From: Paenibacillus aestuarii | GTDB taxonomy: Bacteria; Bacillota; Bacilli; Paenibacillales; NBRC-103111 | DNA: 64,000 nucleotides | Reading direction: 5' to 3' | Assembly: GCF_027789125.1 (NCBI RefSeq) | Contig: NZ_JAQFVF010000021.1 | Coordinates: 62,001-126,000 of the forward strand | Shown here: piece by piece, positions 35,457-44,353 of the stretch | Numbering within the stretch: position 1 is the first letter of the stretch | Layout of the letters: the number at the start of each line of letters is the position of its first letter | Translations under genes and position numbers: made by a program | The notes under the pieces: model-generated | Database searches by the model: none | Seen by the model: the letters and a program-made list of their open reading frames with translations, nothing else | What the model was told of the DNA's origin: nothing

Positions 35457-36467
35457 ATGAATTGGCTTCGAACTTTCGGTCCCGGGCTGCTTCTTGTTGC
35501 CGTCTTGGCTGCGATCGCTCATGTTCTGGGTACCCTGGTGCCGCTGATCGGCGGTCCAGTCTTCGGCATCGTGCTTGGCATTATCATGAATCATACCTAT
35601 GGGAAACCTGCACATACACAGAAAGGCATTTTGTTCGCGTCCAAAAAGATCCTGCAATGGGCGATCATCGCACTCGGCGCCGGGCTCAGCTTATCGCAAG
35701 TTTGGCAGACCGGCCAGGAATCGCTGGCTGTGATGCTGATCTCGCTTGCAGCCGCTTTTGCTGCGGCATACGGCTTCGGCAAGCTGCTGCGAGTCCCGCT
35801 GAAGCTGCAGAGCTTAATCGGCGTCGGCACTGCGATTTGCGGCGGATCCGCCATCGCTGCCGTCTCGCCCATTCTCGAAGCCAAAGATGATGAGATCGCG
35901 TATTCAATCTCGACGATCTTTTTGTTCAATGTGCTGGCTGTGCTCTTATTTCCCGCATTCGGCCACTGGCTTGGCTTGACCCAGCATGGCTTTGGGCTAT
36001 GGGCTGGAACGGCCGTCAACGACACATCTTCCGTTGTCGCTGCAGGCTATATTTATGGCAATGAGGCCGGCGCTTACGCCACCATCGTCAAGCTAGCTCG
36101 AACAACGATGATCATCCCCATCTCCCTCTTGTTCACAGCCTTGATGGCCTTCCGTAAAAAACGGGAGGCAGCCGGCAGCGGTGAACCGTTCCTCGCGCGG
36201 CTGCGCACCATTTTCCCGTGGTTCATCCTCTGGTTCTTGGTCGCCTCTTTCCTCCATTCCATCGGCGTCATCCCGCCCGGCATCGAACCGCTGATTGGCC
36301 AGGCCGGCAAATTCATGATTGTCATGGCCCTGACCGCTATCGGCCTGAACGCAGATCTGCGCAGCATTGCCACAACCGGCTTCAAACCGATCCTGCTCGG
36401 ACTTCTCGTCTGGATCGTCGTGTCTGTCGTCAGCTTACTGGTTCAGTTCACAACCGGGAGTGTGTAG
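35457..36467 (+). CDS. YeiH family putative sulfate exporter (UPF0324)
   Basis: A 336-residue membrane protein with about ten helices. Typical family motifs are GPVFGIVLGIIMN, IGVGTAICGGSAIAAVSPI and GTAVNDTSSVVAAGYIYG. AAGGAGA precedes the ATG. In other bacteria members of this family are linked with sulfur or sulfite metabolism and often sit beside a LysR gene; none is here. The gene ends 7 nt before the convergent oxygenase gene. Confidence 0.88.
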   Translation: MNWLRTFGPGLLLVAVLAAIAHVLGTLVPLIGGPVFGIVLGIIMNHTYGKPAHTQKGILFASKKILQWAIIALGAGLSLSQVWQTGQESLAVMLISLAAAFAAAYGFGKLLRVPLKLQSLIGVGTAICGGSAIAAVSPILEAKDDEIAYSISTIFLFNVLAVLLFPAFGHWLGLTQHGFGLWAGTAVNDTSSVVAAGYIYGNEAGAYATIVKLARTTMIIPISLLFTALMAFRKKREAAGSGEPFLARLRTIFPWFILWFLVASFLHSIGVIPPGIEPLIGQAGKFMIVMALTAIGLNADLRSIATTGFKPILLGLLVWIVVSVVSLLVQFTTGSV

Positions 36468-36473
36468 CCACTA

Positions 36474-37238
36474 TCAATATAAAGGATATTTGACACGCAA
36501 ATCCTCACGATGCAAAACCGTGGAGTCCTGGCGGATGTAATGGCAAACATAGGAACGCCGCCAGCGGTCTTTGCTTTTGTTTTTATAGGAAGAGTGGATA
36601 AGCAGCTCGTGGAAAAAGAGAATATCTCCCTTTTCCATCACGACGGGAATTTCATTCGTCAGATCGACCCCTTCCGTCTCGTCGGTCCACGCTTCATGCT
36701 CCTCCAGATTCCTCACCTTGCCGTGCGGTAAAAGTCCCAGCTTATGCGTGCCTGGAATCACCCACAGACAGCCGTTCTCTACGTCCACGACCTCTTCCAT
36801 CGCGATCCATGCAGCAATCATCGATTTCGGATCGTCTTTAATGTAGTAATAATCCTGATGCGGCGCTTGTCCGGGCGAGCCGGGCTCCTTGTAAAAATAC
36901 ATGCTTTGCACACAAACCGCCTCATCACCCATCATTTGCGCCAAAGCTCCCCGGATGACGGGCAGTTTCATCAGTTGACGGGAGAAGCTGTCATGCTTGT
37001 GGGGATTGAACAAGCGGACAGAGAACCTGTCCTTGTCATCGACGGCAAGATTTCCCTTCTTCGGCAGCGCCCACTCCGGCATTTCACTGGAGGAACGAAT
37101 GCTGTGAATGTGTCCGTTAAAGGCATCGATCAGATCAGAGCTGCAACCCTTTTTCAATAAGAAGTATCCGTGTTCATGAAAAAAATCGAGATCATCCGCC
37201 TGCAGCGGCGTCGTTCGCTCACTAGTTTTTGCCTGCAT
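36474..37238 (-). CDS. Phytanoyl-CoA dioxygenase family Fe(II)/2-oxoglutarate oxygenase
   Basis: A 254-residue soluble protein. The metal-binding HxD motif is in APHQDYYYIKD, with a distal His likely in ELLIHSSYKNKS and an Arg (SKDRWRRSY) to bind 2-oxoglutarate. GGGGAG precedes the ATG at 37238. Divergent from an AraC regulator at 37380 that probably controls it. The family hydroxylates many small molecules, including ectoine precursors and phosphonates; the substrate is unknown. Confidence 0.85.
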   Translation of the reverse strand: MQAKTSERTTPLQADDLDFFHEHGYFLLKKGCSSDLIDAFNGHIHSIRSSSEMPEWALPKKGNLAVDDKDRFSVRLFNPHKHDSFSRQLMKLPVIRGALAQMMGDEAVCVQSMYFYKEPGSPGQAPHQDYYYIKDDPKSMIAAWIAMEEVVDVENGCLWVIPGTHKLGLLPHGKVRNLEEHEAWTDETEGVDLTNEIPVVMEKGDILFFHELLIHSSYKNKSKDRWRRSYVCHYIRQDSTVLHREDLRVKYPLY

Positions 37239-37379
37239 AGCCGTCTCCCCTTCCCAAATCTGACTCTTGTTATATACTTAGCATACGGGGAATCCACTCG
37301 TACGAACATGGTTGTGTTTGACCGCTTTGTATCTGTGATTGATATTTAGAATCTTTCAAATTTACTAAAAAGAGGCGCG

Positions 37380-38201
37380 ATGATGAGCGATTTTTTGCGT
37401 ATCCCTGACATTCTCCATGCGACCGCAGGAACGGTCATCTATCCGCCTGGAGGCCGGTTCGGTCCGCGCACACAGCCGGATATTCAATTGGTGCTGCTGC
37501 ACACGGGCCAAATGACAGTCTACATCGATGACGTCCCGCATGAAGCGCAGCCCGGGCATGTCGTGCTGCTCAAGCCGGGGCATATGGAGCAATTCTTTTT
37601 TGCCAAAGCGCAGGAAACGTGGCACCGCTGGATCGCCGTACATATGCAGAAGCTTACGGCGGAGCAGCTTGCTCATCTCCAGCAATTGCCCTTCTCCATT
37701 CCCATCTCGGAAAATATGAACCGCCTGACAGACCTCATGCTCTCCCTGCGTCACAGCCAGCCCGATACGGCGGAGGTCATATGCAGCCTGGGACTTGCGG
37801 CGATTCAGCTTTATGCCAGCGAAATGTCCGGGAGCCGTCCCCAGGACACGCACCCTTCCGTCAGCCAAGCGGTCGCCTACATCGAGCAGCACTACCCGGA
37901 AGAGCTTACGCTGGAGCAGATTGCCAGGTGCGTCAGCCTGTCGCCAGAGCACCTGGTGCGCTTGTTCCGGAAATACGAGAACGTGACACCGGTCAAATAT
38001 TTGTGGCATTACCGCATGCTGAAAGCGAACGAGCTGCTGGCCCAAACAGGCTTGCCGATCGGCGACGTTGCCGCCCGCTGCGGGTTCAAAACCTCATTTC
38101 ATTTTGCCCGGATGTTCAAGCAAATGACCGGCATGACCCCCAGCGCGTATCGCCGCCATAACTGGGATGGCCTTCAAAACGAAAAAAGCCGGGGGACTTA
38201 A
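37380..38201 (+). CDS. AraC family transcriptional regulator
   Basis: A 273-residue regulator with an N-terminal cupin-like part (about 1-140, VVLLKPGHMEQFFF) and two helix-turn-helix motifs (LTLEQIARCVSLSPEHLVRLFRK, LPIGDVAARCGFKTSFHFARMF). AGAGGCG is the ribosome site; ATG at 37380 or 37383. Its last codons form one arm of the terminator that ends the opposing SLH gene. Confidence 0.9.
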   Translation: MMSDFLRIPDILHATAGTVIYPPGGRFGPRTQPDIQLVLLHTGQMTVYIDDVPHEAQPGHVVLLKPGHMEQFFFAKAQETWHRWIAVHMQKLTAEQLAHLQQLPFSIPISENMNRLTDLMLSLRHSQPDTAEVICSLGLAAIQLYASEMSGSRPQDTHPSVSQAVAYIEQHYPEELTLEQIARCVSLSPEHLVRLFRKYENVTPVKYLWHYRMLKANELLAQTGLPIGDVAARCGFKTSFHFARMFKQMTGMTPSAYRRHNWDGLQNEKSRGT

Positions 38202-38211
38202 TTCCCCCGGC
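38182..38211 (-). terminator. Terminator of the cohesin/SLH operon, overlapping the AraC gene end
   Basis: Minus strand: GCCGGGGG / CCCCCGGC stem, 8-nt loop, six T. The left arm lies within the AraC coding end (stop 38199-38201). A near-identical hairpin is at 44291-44318. Confidence 0.85.
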
Positions 38212-38248
38212 TGCTTGCCGTCGTGCTGTTATGGCTTGCTGATTACAT

Positions 38249-40153
38249 TTACGGATTAATCAAATCCGCTTTGACTAGCAGGCGGTGCAGCATGGCCGCA
38301 GTCTGTGCTCTCGTGACCGGTGCATTAGGGGTCAGTTGACCATCGCTGCCCTCCACAATGCCTTGCTTCAAAGCCGAGGCGGCAGCTTGCTTCGCCCATT
38401 CGTCCAGCTGATCACGATCGGAGTAACCGCCAAGCAGCGTCTCCATGTCAGCCGCGTTGACGTATGTGGAAATCTGCGCCAGCTTCATCGCCCGCGCGAT
38501 CACATTCATCGCTTCCTCGCGGGTGATTGTGGCATTCGGCTGGAACGTTCCATCTTCATAGCCGCTGATCAATTGATACGATAAGCCGGTATCAATAGCT
38601 TCCTTAAACCAGTCTCCGCTCGCCACGTCGCGGAAGCTTGCCTGGCTGCCCGCAGCTGGCTGGTGCAGGCCGAGCGCCCGCAGCACCATCGCTGTAAATT
38701 CGGCCCGCGTCACCGAACGGTCAGGCGTAAATTGATCGTCGGACGTGCCCTGCACGATAAGGCGCGAAGCAAGATCGTTCACGTCTTTGCGACTCCAATG
38801 ATTCTCAACATCCTTGAACGTCTTAGGGTTCCAAATGACCGTATAGGAACTGTTCGTCAACGAGTTGATATCAGCGTAATATTTGCCATTCTCAACGTGC
38901 ACCTTCGTCGGTACGTGAATGAGGCTTCCATCGCTGCCGATCGTAACACCGGTCGTGATTTTCGAAGGATCTACATCATCCGGCAGTGCAATGGAACGCT
39001 CAATATACCGATTAAACTCGCGGATGATCTCCTTATGATCCCCGTACGTCGCTTCCAAGTCGAAATCGACTGGTTTGGCGATGATGTTCATCTGCCCGTC
39101 AGCCGCTTTATGTTCGGCCGCTTGCACCACTTCCGCCGCAGTGTCGGTGATCTTCATATTGATTTTGATGTCTTCCAAAGAGACATTGTGCCCCATCGCT
39201 TGGGAGACTGCGTCAATCCGAATTTCCGATGCAGGCAGCGTATAAGTGACTTTGCCAGTCTGAATTTGAATGATGGCATCCTTGCCTTCCATCGCTTTCA
39301 CCAGCTTGCCGTTCAGTACGGCAACAACCGCATCGGATCCTTCGCTGTTCACGGGCAGCAGCAGCGTGTGCATGCCGTTCTTTTCCACTTGCTCGGCAAC
39401 CTTGTCATTATCCACACTCACGGTGGTAACCGTTTGGTTGTTAGCTTTGCTGGTGACAGCTGTAGCCGATTGCGGCTGCTCTTTACCGTCCAGATAGACG
39501 GCAATTCCGCCCGGAGTTGCCGTTGCTGCGCCGCCCAATGCTGCTGTACTTTGCTCGGAACGCGATTTATCATTGCGACTTACGGTCAGCGTGCCGATCG
39601 TTTTGGATACGGATAACGTCTGCGTGGCGTTACCTTGGAAGACGGCATTCGTGAACGTTAATTGCTCTGGGTTGGATTCGTCCAGCGTGAGTGACTGATC
39701 ACCGATCGTGGATGTACTCTTCGCTCTAACCGTTACTTCGAATAAGGTCTGCTCCGCGGCAATCAGATGATTGCCGCTTGACATATCGACCCAGATCGCC
39801 CGCAGCCAACCTTCCGTATTATCGAATCCGGATTGGAAGCAGCCTTCCGCAGCATCCTTACAGGCCGCCGTATCCGCATTTCCGTACTTGGGTGTGATCG
39901 CAACAATCTCGAGCGCATTCGGATCAAAATGAAGCTCCAAATTATAGGAAGCGATTCCTTCCTCCGGCTTGACGACGACGGGAATGACTGTCGTTTGGCC
40001 GATATTGACCATGCTCGCCGGAATCGTCAGCTTGACTTGCGGTGTGAGGTTCGTTGTTTGAGCCTGTATCGGACTAGCCTGGATGCATGCCGCAAGCGCA
40101 AGCAGCGCCGCCGCCCCTTTAAATGGTGTTAATTGAAAAAAACGTTGGGCCAT
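38249..40153 (-). CDS. Surface protein with cohesin domain and three SLH repeats
   Basis: A 634-residue secreted, cell-wall-bound protein. Signal peptide at about 1-32 (PIQAQ cleavage region). Residues about 37-192 read as a cohesin domain: VKLTIPASMVNIGQTTVIPVVV, GIASYNLELHFDPNALEIVAITP, LFEVTVRAKS. A middle region (about 205-450) has no named domain. Three SLH repeats follow (about 456-634), each with the TRAEF/TREEA/TRAQT signature, which attach to pyruvylated secondary cell-wall polymer. A cohesin on an SLH anchor is the design of cell-surface scaffoldins. AAAGGAGA precedes the ATG, 44 nt after the dockerin gene ends, so both form one transcript. Confidence 0.87.
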   Translation of the reverse strand: MAQRFFQLTPFKGAAALLALAACIQASPIQAQTTNLTPQVKLTIPASMVNIGQTTVIPVVVKPEEGIASYNLELHFDPNALEIVAITPKYGNADTAACKDAAEGCFQSGFDNTEGWLRAIWVDMSSGNHLIAAEQTLFEVTVRAKSTSTIGDQSLTLDESNPEQLTFTNAVFQGNATQTLSVSKTIGTLTVSRNDKSRSEQSTAALGGAATATPGGIAVYLDGKEQPQSATAVTSKANNQTVTTVSVDNDKVAEQVEKNGMHTLLLPVNSEGSDAVVAVLNGKLVKAMEGKDAIIQIQTGKVTYTLPASEIRIDAVSQAMGHNVSLEDIKINMKITDTAAEVVQAAEHKAADGQMNIIAKPVDFDLEATYGDHKEIIREFNRYIERSIALPDDVDPSKITTGVTIGSDGSLIHVPTKVHVENGKYYADINSLTNSSYTVIWNPKTFKDVENHWSRKDVNDLASRLIVQGTSDDQFTPDRSVTRAEFTAMVLRALGLHQPAAGSQASFRDVASGDWFKEAIDTGLSYQLISGYEDGTFQPNATITREEAMNVIARAMKLAQISTYVNAADMETLLGGYSDRDQLDEWAKQAAASALKQGIVEGSDGQLTPNAPVTRAQTAAMLHRLLVKADLINP

Positions 40154-40197
40154 GGTGTGTCTCCTTTGTATGCTTAAACTTGAACGCTGATCAGGTT

Positions 40198-43100
40198 CTA
40201 GGGGGTTACTGTATGCCGAGCCAGACCTTGATAAAACTTCTCATTGATCAGATCCGTTTTGGAATAATAATCCCATTGCAGCGGCTTATACATCGAACTG
40301 GATTGATGAATTGCCGCTTTGCGCCGCATTGTATTCCCTGCAGCCAAAACCGGGTTCGTATTAGTTGAACTTGGGTCTCCGATCCTGTCAACTACGATGC
40401 CGTTCTTATTAATAAGCTCAATCGCTGTAATAGGAGCTCCTGTCTTGATCGGCACCTCGAAGTTGTAATACGGCACAGCATCAGGATCGCCTTCGTTTTT
40501 CCCCATATAATAGTACTTATTGGATACGTCCTGAAGCTCGTAGAACGTTGGATCGATAGCCAAAGCAGGAACGTTGGTATCGAACACAAATGGTTGATTA
40601 ACACCGTTACCTAAACTGCTCGTCGTCACTTGGATAGCTCCGGAGTAAAACTGGTATACCTTCAATGTGTAGCCGGAATCCGCTGCCCCCGTATTATACA
40701 TTTCAATACCGACTTGGCTGCCGCCGCCATTCAAGTACTCTGACAGAAATACCGGCGCTTCGGTTTCCACCGTCGCTGTAATCGGCAAGTTGTCCGAGGT
40801 AAGAGCGGAATTGCTCTCCAGAGCGGTTGCTTTCACAGTAACGTTAAAATTGTCAACATTGGCATCCATATCCGTGCCATCGAAATCAAGCGCCAAATAC
40901 ACTTCCGTTTCACTGATCCAAGTGGCATCCAGAATTGTAACGCCTGCTGGCGCATTGTTCAGTTGGAAGTCGGCTGCCCCAAGTGTCTCCGCGAACTTAT
41001 CTCCCGTAATTGTAATATCCAGATAAGCACCTTTGTCCATATTGAGCTGTTTCTCCGTTAGCGGGCCTGGCTCCGTATTGGCAACTGCAATTGTCCGGTT
41101 AACGTTCGACGTAAACGTCCACGAGCCGGGCCCGACGAGTCCCGCAAATGGATTGCCGACACCATCCGTAAAGGCTCCTGCCTCAATATCAACCGCATAT
41201 TTGGTATTCGGTTCGAGCTCATCGTGCTTAATTGTCACGACAGCACCGTTCACCTGAACATGAGCCGCATCCTCGACACGATAACTCGCAACTTCACTGG
41301 AACCGGAGTCGGTTATTTTAGTTATGGTAATATGTTTGCCGTTGACCAGGCTTACCGGTTCATGGAAGGTAACGGTCCAGTCCGTTTGCGGGCTTACAGC
41401 AACAGCATCGTTCACTGGCGATGTCTGGATAATTGCAGGCGGATTCGTATCCGGTGTGTTGAAGCTCCATTCCGTAGAACCGCTCAAGCCGCCGAACGGA
41501 TTGCCGGAACCGTCTACGAAGGCGCCGTTTTCCACTTCAACATCATACTTGTTCTCATCCTGCAGTCCCGGGTTATGAATCGTAACCGTAGAACCATTAA
41601 CTGTAACATGAGACGTATCGTTAGCGTTATATGCAGCTACTGAACTTTGATCCGAGTGCTTGCGAATATAGATCATCTTGTTAGGTGCAGCAACCACATT
41701 TTCGCTAAATGTTAATGTAAAATCGTCCGACAAACTGACGTTGGAGGCACCGTTCATTGGCAAGAATGTCGTAGCCGTCGGCGCCGTCACATCCGGAACC
41801 GTAAACGTCCAATCCGACGATTGAGTCAAACCTTCGAAAGGATTGTGGGATTTATCTTCGAAAGCTCCTGGCTCCACTTTCACTTCATAAATGGAGTTTT
41901 CTTCCAGATCGCTATGTCGTATCGTGACAACTTTGCCGTTAACGGTCACATTCGCCGTATCGTCAGCCTCGTAAGTAGCTTTAAGGACGGTTGTCGAACC
42001 ACTTACTTTATAAAGCTCAATTTTCTTACCTGCGACAGCCGCAACATTCTCGCTGAAAGTCATGGTCAGGTCGGTCGATTTGCTGGCAATCGTACCGTTT
42101 GTCAGCGGACTTAGCGAAGCAAGCGAAGGAACAATTGTATCCGGTGTGCTGAAGGACCAGTTGGCAAGCCCGCTCAAGGCAGGTGCTTCATTGCCCGCAA
42201 GGTCTTTAAACGCGCCTGCTGGAATATCCACGTAATAGCTGGCGTTATCCAAAAGATTCAGATGCTTGAGTGTCACGACTTGTCCGTTAACTTCGACCTG
42301 TCCGCTGTTGTCAACAGCGTAGACCGCCGCAGCCACATTCGTCGCCGCGTCATAAATCGTAATCGTTTGCCCGCTCACGGGCACAACCGCTTCGCTGAAG
42401 GTTATGCTCAAATCACCGGTCGGGCTGACATCAACCGCTTGATGAGCAGGCGCTGTCGATGCAATTGTTGGTTTCGTAATATCAGGAACAGTAACGGCCC
42501 AGTCAGTCGGAGACGTGAATCCGGCGAAAGGATTACCGTATGCATCGGTGAACGCACCCGGGTCAACAGTGACATAGTAACTTTGCGACTCATCCAGCTG
42601 GGTATGCGTCAAAGTGACAGACGACGACGCGATGCTGATATGCTGCGTGTCAGTCGCGTCATAGGAAGCTACGAGCGTCTGATCCGCCTTATAGATAGAC
42701 ACCTTTTTCCCGCTGACCGCTGTTACATTTTCGTTAAAATTCAAAATAAAATCCGCCCCGCTGCGCACATGTAAATCACCATTAACCGGATTCAACGCGC
42801 TCACGACCGGCGGGGTCTTGTCTGGAGTTGTAAAGCTCCATGCGGTTGTGCCGGACAGCCCGGCAAAAGCATTGCCTGCCAAATCCTGAATCGCCCCAGG
42901 CTGCACGGTGATGTAGTAATTCGTTACATCGTCGAGCGGAGGATGATCAATGTTGACCGTATTTCCAGTGAAGGTCGCCGTGCAATCCACTTCGGTCGCA
43001 CCTTGATGCAGTGTAATTTTGCCGCTTCCTGCCTTGACTGGTTCGTTAAACACAATTTGAAAAGGCGCACTTACCGCTGCAATCGTTGCTGTAGATCCGC

Positions 43101-44103
43101 TAACCGGCGCCATAGAAACGACTTCAGGCGGTTTCGTATCCGGTACCGGCAAGGCCGTGCTCCCCATGCTCGCCTTGCCGCTTGCGACGCCGGCACTAGC
43201 TGACGGAACGACTTTAAAGAACAAGTAGTAAGACTCATCTTCACTTTGTACGGTGTAGCTGGAAGAAGTGGCGCCATCAATGGCGACCTGATCCGAGCCA
43301 TCTGCATGTTTCCCACGGTACCACTGAAGTTGGGAAGCTCCCTCCGCATCTCCCTCAACATCGTAATAGGAGTATGAGCCGGTCAGTATTTGACCAACGG
43401 CTGGTGTGCCTGTAACTTGTGTATGATAAGTAATTGGAGCATCATTTACTTCCTTCATGTTGACCACATAAGAGCTTGCGGCCGATCCGCCTTTACCGAC
43501 ATACTTACTGAGCAGCGTAGAGGCGTCTCCTTTATCGAGTTGTCCGTTGCGGTTAATGTCCAGTCGATTGAGCTCTTCCTCTGTCGGAACCGTCCCGTCA
43601 TTCACGAGCTTCGTTATATATAGAGCATCTGACGAAGTAATCATGCCATCCCCGTTGGTGTCCCCAAGTCTGCTGATATTAAATTGCAGCGTGTCGATGA
43701 CCGATACGACACCATCCTGCTCAGCATGAATCTCCACCAGGCCGACGCCGGCTGAAATGACATTCACGTTCAACAGACTTCCTTCCACGCTGGCCGAAGC
43801 AACGGCAGCACTTTTGGAGACGGCCGTCATTGTTAAATTGGCGTTCATTTGCAGTGACGGATGTTGACTGAGATCGATCGTCAAGGTCGATCCGCTCACA
43901 ACGACAGACGCTTTGCCAGTGTCGTTCCCATTTTTCTGAATCCAATTGATGTCTACATTTTTGACCGGCGCAACAATCAAATTTCCATTGGAATCTGCAT
44001 GCACGGTGCCTACCAACGGCTGTAACGCCAGTAAAGCGCCGAGCGTTAGAGCGCTAGCCTTACTTGGTGCGGGCAGAACTCGTTTCCACAAATCTCTTTT
44101 CAC
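40198..44103 (-). CDS. Large secreted dockerin protein with six Ig-like (Big_5) repeats
   Basis: A 1301-residue secreted protein. Signal peptide about 1-36 (VHADS). An N-terminal beta domain (about 40-145) is followed by a dockerin at 147-204 with two calcium-loop repeats, GDTNGDGMITSSDALYIT and LDINRNGQLDKGDASTL. Next is a Big/Ig-like region (about 225-320), then six Big_5-type repeats of about 110 residues starting near 322, 429, 542, 655, 772 and 885, each with a FTFSENV-like strand, a KxITIYK-like strand and a GNPFAGL..WSFTTPD end. The C-terminal part (about 1165-1301) resembles a lamin-tail domain (FLSEYLNGGG, IEMYNTG). No catalytic domain is recognised. GTG start at 44103 with TAGGA upstream. 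Likely binds the cohesin of the neighbouring gene product. Confidence 0.85.
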   Translation of the reverse strand: MKRDLWKRVLPAPSKASALTLGALLALQPLVGTVHADSNGNLIVAPVKNVDINWIQKNGNDTGKASVVVSGSTLTIDLSQHPSLQMNANLTMTAVSKSAAVASASVEGSLLNVNVISAGVGLVEIHAEQDGVVSVIDTLQFNISRLGDTNGDGMITSSDALYITKLVNDGTVPTEEELNRLDINRNGQLDKGDASTLLSKYVGKGGSAASSYVVNMKEVNDAPITYHTQVTGTPAVGQILTGSYSYYDVEGDAEGASQLQWYRGKHADGSDQVAIDGATSSSYTVQSEDESYYLFFKVVPSASAGVASGKASMGSTALPVPDTKPPEVVSMAPVSGSTATIAAVSAPFQIVFNEPVKAGSGKITLHQGATEVDCTATFTGNTVNIDHPPLDDVTNYYITVQPGAIQDLAGNAFAGLSGTTAWSFTTPDKTPPVVSALNPVNGDLHVRSGADFILNFNENVTAVSGKKVSIYKADQTLVASYDATDTQHISIASSSVTLTHTQLDESQSYYVTVDPGAFTDAYGNPFAGFTSPTDWAVTVPDITKPTIASTAPAHQAVDVSPTGDLSITFSEAVVPVSGQTITIYDAATNVAAAVYAVDNSGQVEVNGQVVTLKHLNLLDNASYYVDIPAGAFKDLAGNEAPALSGLANWSFSTPDTIVPSLASLSPLTNGTIASKSTDLTMTFSENVAAVAGKKIELYKVSGSTTVLKATYEADDTANVTVNGKVVTIRHSDLEENSIYEVKVEPGAFEDKSHNPFEGLTQSSDWTFTVPDVTAPTATTFLPMNGASNVSLSDDFTLTFSENVVAAPNKMIYIRKHSDQSSVAAYNANDTSHVTVNGSTVTIHNPGLQDENKYDVEVENGAFVDGSGNPFGGLSGSTEWSFNTPDTNPPAIIQTSPVNDAVAVSPQTDWTVTFHEPVSLVNGKHITITKITDSGSSEVASYRVEDAAHVQVNGAVVTIKHDELEPNTKYAVDIEAGAFTDGVGNPFAGLVGPGSWTFTSNVNRTIAVANTEPGPLTEKQLNMDKGAYLDITITGDKFAETLGAADFQLNNAPAGVTILDATWISETEVYLALDFDGTDMDANVDNFNVTVKATALESNSALTSDNLPITATVETEAPVFLSEYLNGGGSQVGIEMYNTGAADSGYTLKVYQFYSGAIQVTTSSLGNGVNQPFVFDTNVPALAIDPTFYELQDVSNKYYYMGKNEGDPDAVPYYNFEVPIKTGAPITAIELINKNGIVVDRIGDPSSTNTNPVLAAGNTMRRKAAIHQSSSMYKPLQWDYYSKTDLINEKFYQGLARHTVTP

Positions 44104-44290
44104 GATGAAATTCCTACTTTCTATTGGCTATTGCGTATAGTACTTAAGAACTTAGGAATTAGTTAAAAAGTACCTTATTTCGAGTATATTCGACACTTAT
44201 TTAGGTCTTTCCTCCTTTGTTTCAGCATTTTTGTCTTCCTCATTCTGGATAAAAGAGGCATGACTAGCTGAAATTTACGTACCAATAAAT

Positions 44291-44318
44291 AAAAAACCGG
44301 GGGACTTGCGTCCCCCGG
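44291..44318 (-). terminator. Terminator of the EfeO-like gene
   Basis: Minus strand: CCGGGGGA / TCCCCCGG stem, loop CGCAAG, then six T. The hairpin and about 20 nt beside it resemble the one at 38182-38211. Confidence 0.85.
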
Positions 44319-44353
44319 CTGCTTTCCGTCATCTGACGGCTGTATGGCTTTAC

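Noticed and set aside
38663..39616. A 317-codon plus-strand open frame
   Set aside because: Antisense to the cohesin/SLH gene, composition rich in Arg/His/Ile as in shadow frames.
40198..44103. A tandem DNA repeat or CRISPR-like array
   Set aside because: The Ig-like repeats are similar only at protein level; there are no exact DNA repeats and spacers.
44104..44290. A riboswitch upstream of the dockerin gene
   Set aside because: The leader has a GTACTT/AAGTAC inverted repeat, but I see no conserved core of known riboswitches.
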